Assembly (NCBI GenBank): GCA_965649825.1
Contig: OZ287703.1
Location: forward strand, 992,001-1,056,000
Origin: Penicillus capitatus
Lineage: Eukaryota > Chlorophyta
Length of the DNA stretch: 64,000 bases
Reading direction: 5' to 3'
A program made the translations under genes and the position numbers. This document shows, one piece after another, positions 10,601-21,000 of the stretch. The notes under the pieces are model-generated. The model was not told where the DNA came from and searched no databases. It saw only the letters and a list, made by a program, of their open reading frames with translations. Positions within the stretch are counted from its first letter, which is position 1; every line of letters starts with the position of its first letter.

Positions 10601-12518
10601 TCAAGACGATCTGCACTGGATCTGGGTCCTTGTCACATTTACATGCTCGGGCATCAGTTCAAACGTCATCAGTGTCGTCGCCCTCTTCATTCTTCTGCTG
10701 TCGGGATCGACTCGATTACATACAAGCATGTTGAAGACGGTTCTGCACTCCCCCCTGAAGTTCTTCCACACCAATCCGACTGGCAGAATCCTCAACAGAT
10801 TCTCCAAGGACATGGGTATGCAGGACGAAGATCTGCCGTGGTTTTCCGTGGAAGTTATCACAGTGAGTCAGCTCAATTGCAGTTTTCGTCTCGTCACGTT
10901 TTCATTGCTGCAGAATGTTTTCGTGGCTGTGAGTACAGTGTGTTTGGTATGCATCGCTCTGCCATACATGCTGATTTTCTTCGTTGCCATTTCTTTCATT
11001 TTCCGTTATTATTTGCGTCGCTACGTTGTGACATCGAGAGAAGTCAAAAGATTCGATGGCGTCACACGCTCACCGGTCTATGCCATGTTTTCTGAAAACA
11101 TAAAAGGACTCTCAACGATAAGAGCATACAACTGTCAGGAAGATTTTCACAACCGTTTCATGGAGAGTCTGGATCTCAATGGGTCTTGGTTAATGGCTTT
11201 CTTGCTGACATCTCGATGGATTGGCTATCGATTAGATGGCATCAGTGCGTCAGTCATGCTGTTCTCCGTTACCTCTGCCATCATCCTTGCCAAATCAGTG
11301 GGCTCAGTCGCAATAACTAACTAGTCGTGCATCATCCGAAATGTTTGCAGGTGTCACCGGAAGTGCTGGGTCTAGCATTGACATACGTAATATCGTTGAG
11401 TGGCATGCTTCAGTACACAATGCGACAAGCAGCGGAACTGGAGAATACAATGACAGCTGTCGAGAGGAACATGGAGTACACTCAACTCGAACAGGAACCG
11501 CCAAGGTAAGCAGCCTCCATCATTCATCTCGAGACGTGAAAGCGAATCCGTGACCAGGGCATCAGAGGGAGGCGGACAGGCGCCAGAGGAGTGGCCGACC
11601 GTGGGGAGCATCGAGTACCTCTCCGTGACGGCGTCCTACAGACCTGGACTGGATCCCGTTCTGAAGAACCTCTCGTTCGTCATCCCAGGAGGCAGCTCGG
11701 TCGGCATCGTCGGCAGAACCGGCTCAGGAAAATCCTCCCTGCTGCTGACGCTGTTCAGGTCTCCTGCTTGGACACATCTTTGATCTCTGCATCGAGAAGA
11801 CTTCTGTGTGCAGGCTGATCGACGTAAACGAGGGGGAGATCAGGATCGACGGCGTGGACACGTCCAGCATCGGCATCGACGTTCTGAGGAAGCAGCTGGC
11901 AGTGATCCCACAGGACCCGGTGCTCTTCGGAGGTGATCATCTCTGATGTCTCTGCCGGCCACTGACTCGATGCGACGCAGGAACGCTGAGGTCGAACCTG
12001 GATCCGTGGAGCGAGCACAGCGACGCCAGGGTCTGGGACGTGCTGCAGAAGGTCTGCCTCGGTGCAGTGGTCAGGGACATCGGCGGACTGGAGGCACTCA
12101 TCTCGGAGAACGGAGGCAACCTGAGTGTCGGGCAGCGCCAGCTTCTCTGTCTAGCCAGGTGATCTTCCATCTGTCTGCTTTCCGTTTCCTCTCATCACTG
12201 TTCTTTGACAGGGTCCTCCTCTCGGATGCCAAGATCGTTGCGCTGGACGAGGCCACAGCGAATGTGGACAGAGGCACCGACTCCTTGATACAGAACTCTC
12301 TGCACTCGCTCATCACTAAGAACGACAAGACTCTCCTCATCATCGCCCACCGGATAGACACCGTCATGGACTGCGATCTGCTGCTCGTCTTGGAGGACGG
12401 AGAGCTGGTCGAGTTTGACGCCCCGGGAACTTTGATGGCGAAGGAAGGCGGAGTCTTCGCCGGAATGGTTAAAGCAGCAAAAAAGTCTTCCGGAATTGGG
12501 TTAGCCGAAATCAGATGA
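7626..12518 (+). CDS. ABC transporter, subfamily C (MRP-type exporter)
   Basis: Nineteen exons: 7626-7844, 7909-8018, 8067-8216, 8270-8373, 8426-8607, 8656-8916, 8973-9275, 9329-9506, 9542-9757, 9815-9932, 9991-10180, 10233-10362, 10411-10862, 10914-11297, 11351-11505, 11558-11758, 11814-11932, 11981-12158, 12212-12518. They join without a phase break to give 1318 aa. Order: a short N-terminus with no TMD0; TMD1 ([20 protein letters not shown] and later helices); NBD1 with Walker [10 protein letters not shown] (about 478-486), signature NISGGQ and Walker [11 protein letters not shown], whose catalytic Glu is replaced by Asp as is usual in NBD1 of this subfamily; TMD2 (about 721-1000); NBD2 with GRTGSGKSS (about 1103-1111), signature [16 protein letters not shown] with the Glu present, and the H-loop IIAHR. 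Family knowledge: these pumps export organic anions or conjugates; the substrate here is unknown. The 35-nt intron at 9507-9541 is unusually short. Confidence 0.95.
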
Positions 12519-14302
12519 ATGATCTTTCTTTAGCGCCAGGCAACCAGTTTCATTGTTTATTATTCTATTCTATTCTAATCTGGACTCACACTATTTCACA
12601 ATCGGTGTGTGGTTAGCAGCCGAACTATTTGTTTCCAATGTCGAATGGGATATCGATTCAGAAAGACTCTTGCTGTATTACACTTGTTTGGAATGTGAGG
12701 TTTCGTTTCTGTGGATTTCTATTCAAATCTGGAGAGTTTGCACTGTTCGAGCTTTTGTTGAATTCTTACTCTTACCTTTGAATTGCGATGTCTATGCAAA
12801 ACAAAGAAGTTTCACCTGGCAACTTTTGTCTAGACGTGCTTGTTTGCACTACCTTTAAACACACAGTCGTTTCTCTACGCCAACATCTCTGGTATGCCGG
12901 CGAGCCGTGAATTCATTTAGGACGCTACAAACGCAGAAGAACGGTATCATACAGCGTCTGACATCTTCATCCTTGCCAATTCTAAGAGAGCATAAGAGAG
13001 ATCCTCGCACTAAGAGGTCTTCTGATATGACGTCTTCTGCCCTGTTTCTCTGGCTACAGGTCTTGAGCAGCATCGCAGACGGTAGCAGGCAACTGAAGAC
13101 TCGATTCGATCACCGGACAGACGTGCGAACAGGTTCGTTGGCTAATGACATTGAAAACACGTGACGTTTACTCTTGGATTGAGTTGCGTCTCGGCACTGA
13201 ACGCGAGTGCGTGCGCTGTGTAGAAGAGTAAGTTAGTTCCCTCTTTTTTGGCTGATCATCGCCTGTTATCTATCATTCAGACTTCGTCGACGACGATCGT
13301 CAACAATTCTAGTGACGGTGGCTCATGTGTGAAATACCTTTAATCAGAATCTGTCAAATCACATATCTCGTCTACTGGCATGAACTGCCTCAACACTTTT
13401 TACAACAGTATCTTAATCACTTGGACAAGCAACGCAAAACAACGAACTGCAGCACAGCCGGTGCCCAAGCACACGTATACAACTGCAATATCACTTGAGG
13501 GCTCATGCTTCTAACGCAGAAGCTGCTAAATCTAGTTGCTGACACTATAACAGGATCCAGAACCACTTTGTATCTTGGTCTAATTTGACAAAGCATACTT
13601 CCACGTCGTTTGACATCGAAGAAAGCAACTTGAGAAAGGAATGGCATGATGCATGACGCGACGATGAACGAAGAAGGTCTGTGATGGACGAATCGACTTT
13701 TCCCGTCTAATAAGAGTCATTCAACGTGTCTTCGCCGAATTCAACTGGACAACAAACAGTAAGTAGGTGATCGGAACGTTCGAACGCATCGAACCCTACG
13801 GCAGCGCCGTGCAGTTAATACCTCCAGTAGTGAACGAGCTTCTACGTAGACATGAAAAGTTCTGCATACCGCAAATCCCTTTGAAGAGTGAGCGTGTCGA
13901 TGCTGCAAATGCTGTCCGTCACTGCTGCGAGATCGTGTTGTTCGCTACAAGGACTGCTGCTATCTTCATTCATGCAACAGGTCTTACAGCTACCCTCCTT
14001 ACAATGCGATGATCTCAGACACAGGTATCCAGCTTTTTGGCACAAGGTATTGAGAACGGCACACAGCTAAGGATACAACCAAGTGTAACGGCTTGTGTTC
14101 TCCACACAACGATTCAATCCAACACAGGGTTCATGCAAAAGTCGTTCCTCGATCCATAACCGACCTTGCTGCTAAGAACAAAAAAATAACATCGTCTACA
14201 ACGAAGTGCAAGCTGATGGTTGTCAGCGACAGACTCTTCAAAGCGTTCGTTTGTTGAGACGGGACGACGGCCATTTGTCTCGGCTGAATAATAGATGACG
14301 CC
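12519..14302. other. Intergenic, no gene recognised
   Basis: Short frames only (largest about 100 codons at 12553-12858, without family resemblance). A small TATTC pentanucleotide run (three copies) lies near 12561-12575. The ABC and ubiquitin-fusion genes converge across this interval, so their 3' ends lie here. Confidence 0.5.
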
Positions 14303-14998
14303 TCAGAGAGGAACGACATGGATGACCAACGTTACCCAACTCTTGCCGTCATTCACACCACTGTGGTACTCGAATCCATCTTTGTCTCCCGCTCTGCTCT
14401 CCCCTCTGATGCGCAACTTCTCGTCATGCTGATAGCCTTGATACGTATAGTGGCATAGATGGAACCCACAGGACACGATGGAATCTGGGTCCATCAACTC
14501 TTTGCAAAGGGGACATGGTGTGTTGTGCAGCAATGCGCCCATGTTGAAGCCCCGCGATCTTAAAGTCGAACTGGCTCTGTCAAAGGAGCCGGAGAAGCCG
14601 AGAGGACTCCATGCCAATTGCTTATAAGCTTCGCAGTTCGCATTCATGCATCGACCCTCCAGATTGAAGCCCTGTCCAATGACTCTGTAACTTGGCGCGT
14701 TCTCTGTGAATCCTCTCTTGTTTCCATCTTTCATACTGGCGAAGTTGAAACCCAGATCGAAGACAGGGCCGCCTCCCCGCAACCTGAGAACCAGATGAAT
14801 GCAGCTCTCATCTTCAATGCCGTAGTCCTTTAGACAGCGACTGTCATCCAGTTGTCGCCCTGCGTAAATTAAGCGCTGCTGATTGTATGGGATCTGCTCT
14901 GCTTCTTCTATTTTGTCTTTGATATTGTCGACGGTGTCTTCAAGAGAGCAAGAGATAGAAATGGTGTTCTGAGTCAACGTCTTGATGAAGATCTTCAT
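14303..14998 (-). CDS. Ubiquitin-like/Cys-rich fusion protein
   Basis: Single exon, 231 aa, starting at 14998. Residues 1-76 are a full ubiquitin fold, [10 protein letters not shown] to RLRGG, followed directly by Gly-Pro and a 155-residue tail. The hydrophobic patch is kept (Leu8, Ile44, Val70), and so are Arg42 and the C-terminal Gly-Gly. Lys48 is Arg and Lys63 is Asp; Lys11 and Lys33 are also missing, while Lys6, Lys27 and Lys29 remain. The tail contains [24 protein letters not shown] and a later CGFHLCHY, so it may bind zinc through Cys and His. Proteins with a ubiquitin head and a Cys-rich tail of this kind occur in various protists, from memory of the family; function is not established. 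It could be cleaved after Gly76 like other ubiquitin fusions, or act uncleaved. Confidence 0.85.
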   Translation of the reverse strand: MKIFIKTLTQNTISISCSLEDTVDNIKDKIEEAEQIPYNQQRLIYAGRQLDDSRCLKDYGIEDESCIHLVLRLRGGGPVFDLGFNFASMKDGNKRGFTENAPSYRVIGQGFNLEGRCMNANCEAYKQLAWSPLGFSGSFDRASSTLRSRGFNMGALLHNTPCPLCKELMDPDSIVSCGFHLCHYTYQGYQHDEKLRIRGESRAGDKDGFEYHSGVNDGKSWVTLVIHVVPL

Positions 14999-16415
14999 CG
15001 TTTGTCTCGCGTACTGAGATGGATAAACGACAGCACTCTCAAACGCCGTTACCCGTTTGTTGCGACGTCGACCGTCACGGGGCAGTTACGCGAACTCGAG
15101 CGAATAAGAAAGCTGCTGTGACCGCTTCGCCTAAAAACACCAGCGAGCGGCAGTTTAGAGGCTGTTGCTGCATTAAGGCGTTGTTCTTATCGCGACGGGT
15201 CGGTCCAGTTCGAAACGACGGAGAGAAAATGGCAGAGGTCCCGTGGCGGCGCAAAAGTGCGGCAACGATACCTGGAAGTTGTCGCACAGCAGCGACGGAC
15301 GCGAGTGCTCTGGATGTGGCCACGGAAGCGACAAGCCTTGCAAATGCAAAAAGCGGCTTAACGTAAAGGGATGACGAACATTTCCGCTTTCATATGTGCG
15401 ACGATTCTGCGCGAGGCGAACGTCAGTTTCGTCCATGCCGCCGCTGCCGTCTGTCACTTTACGTGTCGTGTGCTATCTCGTCATGCATCTTCGTTCGCGT
15501 GACAAACTGGCCAGCGTAACCCGGCAACGTGTGACCAGCCTTTCACTTCCACATGGAAGAAGCATAGACTGATGGTATGAGCACCTCTGCAATGTTACGT
15601 CCGACTTGTGAAAACAAGTGACGGACTCGATCCGTTTCTCCAGTGGCTTGATTTGACGATTGTGCCGCTTCGCCGGCAGCTGCATGTTAACCTCCAGGTG
15701 CATCCAAACAGCAGTTAACAATGACATCATCATGGCGAGAAAAGAGTGATCCATCATGCCAATCAGGAGGAGTCTCCTGCGAAACAAGAACGGTTGATGA
15801 GTGTTGGAACGATGTCCAACATCGATGGAGACGAGATTTTACCGCTCCATTCACCACGCCGCCATCTACAGTGTCCCAAACTTTGGATGGTACGTGTGGC
15901 ATGGATGTGCGGAGAGCGATGCCGCTGCGCTTTCGTATTGCGTGGCTTGAGACGGTCAGGTCCACCGTCCTGTCGCTGTCTTTCAGTGTCGAGCCAGTTC
16001 GAAAGCGACGGCTTTCATTGCAGAGCTGCATGGGCAGGGCATGCACAGCATCTGGCGCCTTCCAAAAGACATCCCTTCCGTTTGCATCAATGCCTTGTGG
16101 CACAGAAGAGAATCCAACCTCCAGGCGGTCTCTCTGAGATCCTTCTCACAGAGCGGGACACATCCGTCTCTTTACTTTCTTTGAACCCGTCCTCATTGGA
16201 AAGCCATCCATCCACGTCACCCTTAAATAAACGGTCGCTTTTAGGTCAGGAGAAACCGCGCGTCTCTTATCCAAAAGTGGACAGCTTGTTGCTGAGTACT
16301 GTCGATCCCGTACTCTGCAAAAGTGACATCCACCAGATCGTCACAACACGTTGCATCTCCGACGTCGTTGGCAGAAGCAGTGAAAGCGACGCGGCATGGA
16401 TTGCCTTACAAATGC
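14999..16415. other. Intergenic, upstream of BTB member 5
   Basis: Frames such as 15019-15366 (+) show no family resemblance. From about 15720 onward the sequence is homologous to 34080-34800, which lies upstream of the BTB gene at 34880, so it is duplicated 5' flank. A 291-codon frame that runs into the BTB exon out of register is a shadow. Confidence 0.5.
15690..16103 (-). pseudogene. Possible degraded protein-coding fragment, paired with one at about 34130-34437
   Basis: On the minus strand this stretch and 34437-34130 keep similar peptides although the DNA has drifted: TGSTLKDSDRTVDLTV here against TGSTVEDNDRSGDLSV there, and VWDTVDGGVVNG against VWDRWDSGVVDG, the latter in a shifted frame in the second copy. 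Conservative replacements suggest past protein-level selection. No start, splice structure or family could be assigned. It may be a truncated gene carried along with the BTB duplications. Confidence 0.3.
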
Positions 16416-16431
16416 TGACGTGTATCCGACC
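16416..16431 (+). promoter_or_regulatory. Conserved upstream element TGACGTGTATCCGACC
   Basis: The same 16-base block occurs upstream of the BTB genes at 34880 and 37077 (one mismatch in the latter). It ends 64-70 bases before the ATG in all three. It contains a CRE-like TGACGT core. Here the TATA-like stretch that follows it in the other two copies is altered. Confidence 0.5.
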
Positions 16432-16494
16432 GTGTCCAGCAGTATTCTTCAAAAACGGCCCTTGGCACCCGTCTTCGCGCGTTTGCGTCTCGAG

Positions 16495-17274
16495 ATGTCG
16501 GACAACACGTCACCTTCCTCCGAGAGTTCTTCCCCGTCGAGCTATTTCCCATTTGACGGCAGCTGCGACTGCAGCCGCGACGGGGACCTTACGCTCAACT
16601 TCGCTGACGGATCTTTTCTGAAGACTCACGCCGCGCTACTGAAGATGGCGTCGCCCACTTTCAAAGCGATGCTCACGGACTGCGCAGAGACTGGAACGGT
16701 GGCTTTGGAAAACACATCAAGAGAGGCATGGGTTCTCATCTTGAACTGCCTTCATCCAGGCACTCGACATCTCTTCTCGAACTTCGATCCAATCGCGCAG
16801 ACAGACTTATTGGTACGAACCTTGTAAACGGGTCGACTTGTACAGCGATTGTCTTCACAGGCTGATGTACTGGAACAATGTCGAAAGTTCACGTTCGTCC
16901 ACGTGCTCGAAGGACTCGACTACATGATCGCCGCGGAGATTCCTATAAATATGAGGAACGACTATCTAAAATGTCCGACTGGTTTCGGTGATCCCGATGC
17001 TCAACACTTGCGTCTGTACACTCTTGCACTTGAGCGTGCGAAGGTATTGCCTAGAACCGTTGACAGTATAAGTGAACATATTGGACGAGTTTTGAGTTTT
17101 GTCGCCGGATATGGACATAAGACCTCCGGCTCGAAGGTTACAAACACTCCTCCTCCGTTTGGTATGATGCCGCGTAGGAGTATTCTAATGAACCTTTATA
17201 CAAAAGGAAATAGTCGTTTTCGAGACAAACTCGTCAGACAGATGATGGAGAACAGTAATTACATGAGGGACTGA
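16495..17274 (+). CDS. BTB-domain protein, family member 5
   Basis: Exons 16495-16812 and 16861-17274 (48-nt phase-0 intron), 243 aa. The ATG at 16495 is chosen because the next two paralogs start at the same point with MTDN/MTDD; upstream codons are in frame but correspond to leader sequence in the others. It has YFPFDGSCDCSRDGDLTL, LKTHAALLKMASPTFKAM and ENTSREAWVLILNCLHPG. Exon 2 starts ADVLEQCRKFTFVHVLEGLD. Exon 1 is far closer to the 34880 and 37077 genes than exon 2 is, so the C-terminal half is the diverging part. Confidence 0.86.
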
Positions 17275-17660
17275 ATTCACATTCCTTCATCTATTAGCCT
17301 GGTATTCGATTCTCAAGTTGTGTGCGGTTTATGAACATAAATTCAAGCTGTGAAAGGCATTTGCAGTTCAAGTCCACATCGCACAACGCGTGACATCGTC
17401 GAAGACATGTCTGACTAGTCGTTTGCAGAGAATAGAGAATCCAATACATTGAAATCTGTAGGAAACGATGATGATCGCCGCAGTTGGTGATGTGACTGTC
17501 GACCGTGCCTGTGTGTAGGTACAACAGTCCATCATGGAAATCCCAGAACGTCGCAACAGCTAATGTCAGAACTGTCATGTCATCGACGGGGACGCCTCTC
17601 TCGATCAGGCAGGCATAAACGCGGCCGCGTTTTTTCGTTCATCTGAGCTAACCGTAATGC

Positions 17661-18098
17661 ATGATGTCTGAGGCTGGCAAGACTTCTATAACGACTGCTT
17701 CCGAGATGACCTACTTCCCATTCGTCGATGGCAACTGCGATTGCAGCCGTGATGGATATCGTTCTCTTATTCTCCAAGGGTTCCTCTCAGAAGACGCACG
17801 CCACGCCGCTCTCCTCGAGATGGCGTTTCAGACTTTCCGAAGTATCTTGGGTGGGTGTTTGCGAGGACGGCGGTTCATTTTGGTGGAAGAACGTAAAGAG
17901 ATATGTGGTTTGATATTTTCAGTCCTTTGCATCCGGCAGCATCCCTTACCGACGAACGAGCGCGTCGTCGGTTTAAACGATGTCGATCAGATGGTACGCA
18001 TAACCTCTGCACCACTAAAGCTGTCAACTATTTGTAACTTGGTCTTTAGGCGGCTCTCCTGGGTCAAGCAAGAAGAGTCGCGCTCAATTTTCTCTTGA
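17661..18098 (+). pseudogene. BTB family member 6, decayed
   Basis: Recognisable start YFPFVDGNCDCSRDG, then frame jumps: DIVLLFSKGSSQKTHA lies in a second frame, ARHAALLEMAFQTFRSIL in a third. The 'ETS.E.W' segment is replaced. A splice-like GTACGC (17995) to CTTTAG (18050) remains, but exon 2 is reduced to a few codons (AALLGQARRVA) and no terminal helix is present. Confidence 0.7.
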
Positions 18099-18100
18099 AT

Positions 18101-18834
18101 TCTATAAATGCCGGAGGTGAACGCGGCTTGTCAGCCCACGTTTATCTTACCGATTGTGAACGATCCATTAGAGGCAAACGTACGCAGAACGCAGTTTTGA
18201 CTTGCCGAAGCAGAAAGTGTCTCCATGACGCGACGTCTTTGTCACATCCGAATCCGTTCTTGGTTTGCAGTTCAACTCAGTCCTCTGTTTGCAGTATCGC
18301 GTGTCGTAGGGGCGTCTGGTCACTTCTTCTTGACATACGCGGCCAATAAACGGACGACTACTTTACGACAAGGATTGAAAGAACAGTGAGAAAGAGCGAC
18401 GCAAAAGAGCAGAGTTCGACGAGACCTTGTCGGCGAAGCTTCAAACGGCTGTTGCGCTATCCCCGGCGATGATGGGACTTGAGGTTGCTGAGATATTGGC
18501 CAAACGTCTGGATACAGAACCGTTTTGCGCACGAATGTGAAGAACTTCTGTCGGACAAAGCCGCCCGCACGTAATCTCGTTGACGACGGTGTTTAAGTCC
18601 TTCCTCGTTGTTCGGTTTTCGCGAAGAAAGACGAAAGGCGCGGCGTTTCGTCACGTCATATACTTAAAAACTCTCGCAGCGAAAGCCTATTGCTCTCACC
18701 ATCGGTCGCAAAATGCTTGTCGCTCGTTCCATACTAGAAAATGAAGACAAGTCCCGTCACAGCGTCGAACATTGAGCCCGTCCAGGACTCAGCATAAAAG
18801 GAAAAGATCATCTGGCCGACGGAGGAAGGTCCGT
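18101..18834. other. 3' flank of the receptor gene, duplicated at about 61440-61990
   Basis: No gene. It is clearly homologous to 61440-61990. The best-kept part is near 18645-18690 (TCGTCACGTCATATACTTAAAAA), retained with one or two changes at about 61805-61827. It could be a control element or 3' UTR of the minus-strand gene. Confidence 0.5.
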
Positions 18835-21000
18835 TCAGGCTTCGACGTCCGGAGGGTCGGAGATCTCCGGCTCTTCGGGCGTCGGACGTAACTTTCCAAT
18901 CAGATGTTTAACTTTGTAGTCAATCCAGTGCATCAGAACGCAGAACATACCAGCATCGGCTGCAAAGCGCTCGTCTCGCTCCCTCATCTCGTATCTCAGG
19001 AACTTAGCTGCGAACCTGATAATGTAGAAAACGAAAACAAAAAACAAGATAACATTCAGCAAAGCACACGCGACGGTAAGCAGCACACGAGTGAAGTTCT
19101 TTGGGTAGCTCTCGTCCTTGAGCATAGACGCTGCCAACGTCGTCGACAGTGACACGAAGAGAGACGCCAGTTCCATTCTGTTAAGGTCTTTGAAGTCCTC
19201 TCGGTACGGCTTCGCCAGAATCTGAGCCAGGATAGCAAGCATGATGATGTATGCGACACCAGTGATCGGCAATCCGCTGTCAAACAGATGGGCGCAGAAC
19301 ACAAAGAAGGCGATGGTAACCTTCCTTGTTACGATAGCGATTTCCCAGTACACACGAAGATCCATTCTGTAAGAGCGGTAAAGGAATCCAGCGATCTGGT
19401 AAGCCCAGCCACGCTTGTAGACGAGGTGCTGGAATGGACTCTTGAGGACGGAGATGAAGAGCACGATAAGGCCACCGTATACTGGACACACGAACGCAAC
19501 GACCACTCCATAAACGAGTTTCCTGTGGTCGCCTGCGTAGCACTCCATCCTCGTGTCGACTGCCCAGTGCGTGTGCGTCACGTTAACTTTCGAGAAGTCT
19601 GCCAAGTCGTGCACGTCGACGCACAGGAAGACGCTCAGAGCAGTCTTTAGCACTGGCACGAGAGTGATATACCAGATGACCATCGCCGTAAGCAGACATC
19701 TCTTCGACACATAGCGGGGAAGTCTGTCGCTCTCGGGTCTCGCCGACTTCGTCGCCCAGAACAGGATCCAACAGAGAAACACGGCACAGGGGATGATGCA
19801 CACGCTGACGACGAGCGCCAACGCCGTCGGTTGCAAGGACAGGTCCTTTGAAGATAGACAAACGACGGAGCGTCGAATGCCGTCGGATGCGAGACCGCTA
19901 AACAATTCTGGAAAAAACACAATAGTCGACAATCCTGGACTTTCGAGATTACGACCTCACCTCCGATTGTTGCCATAACGACGACCGGAAGCGCCCATTC
20001 GACGTCAAGGGAAGCCAGTAGAACAGTCGTTTGAACGTAACTTAGAGTGATCTGGAGAACAACGCGTTCAGTGCGAGATGAACGTACGGACTTGTTTGTA
20101 CCTTAAACATCTCGACCGCCTTCCATTTTGCCAAGGTTTTTTCGGATGCGGGCAGTCCGAGGGCTTGAACCTATGGCACAATCATTCAGTAGGCGAGAAG
20201 TCGACGGTGTTCTGTGCCCACTTCCGTCCGCGCGAGTGAAGACTCTCCTTCCGCCGATGAAGATGCCGTGCTCCGGTCACGAATCTGATGAGTGTTTCCG
20301 CGCAGAGCGCCGAGCGTGTCGTGCAGCGTGCCGTGGATCGTGGTGCTCGTCATCGCCAAGAGGATGATCGCCGAAGTCAGAATGTAGGAGACGTTGAAGA
20401 ATCCCGTCAAGCACTCTTCGCATTTCGATGACAGACCAGAGCCGAAGTCTTCTTCACAGGATCCACAAAGCGGACCCGTATGACCCTGTTGGAACAGAAA
20501 AGGAGAGATGATAAAACATTCGGAGACTGGAGAATGCGTTTTACTTCGGCACACTGAGCTTGTGCGTAGACTTCGATCCATTCTTCGTCAAAATCGCAGC
20601 TCGAGACCTCTTTGACCATGGCCTTCAAGTTCTCGGACCGGTCTTCAAACTCACAGGCAGAAGCTGGCAGGCATCTGTGAAGTTGATCCGAACAGGGCGT
20701 CATTTGCCAGTGGCCGTCGTTTGGCGTGATCGCGAGAGACTCGCAGTTGCCATTTTCGGGGCAGGGGAGGCAAACCTCCGCTTGTGGATGTAAGTTGTAT
20801 GCCGTGGTGCCGCACTCCACACAAGTTCCAAGTGTCGACATAATCTCGCCAACATAACAGCTTCGGACTTCGACGGTGACATCGACGTTTTCGATGGCCC
20901 CTTCTCCAAATTCTACCGTCAGCTTGTACTCTCCTGGAGGGGCGAAGCTTGTGACGGATCGAAAAGTGCCGGTCCATCGTTCCATTGGAACGATGATGGA
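18250..21000 (-). repeat. Segmental duplication C, copy 1
   Basis: 3' flank and exons 6-10 of the receptor; pairs with 61440-64000. How far it continues leftward into the ectodomain of copy 2 cannot be seen. Confidence 0.85.

Noticed and set aside
12553-12858. A 101-codon + strand frame after the ABC gene
   Set aside because: AT-rich, hydrophobic by composition, no resemblance to a family; likely chance or 3' UTR.
15746-16621. A 291-codon + strand frame
   Set aside because: It enters the BTB exon in the wrong register and its first part is not conserved in the homologous flank at 34 kb.
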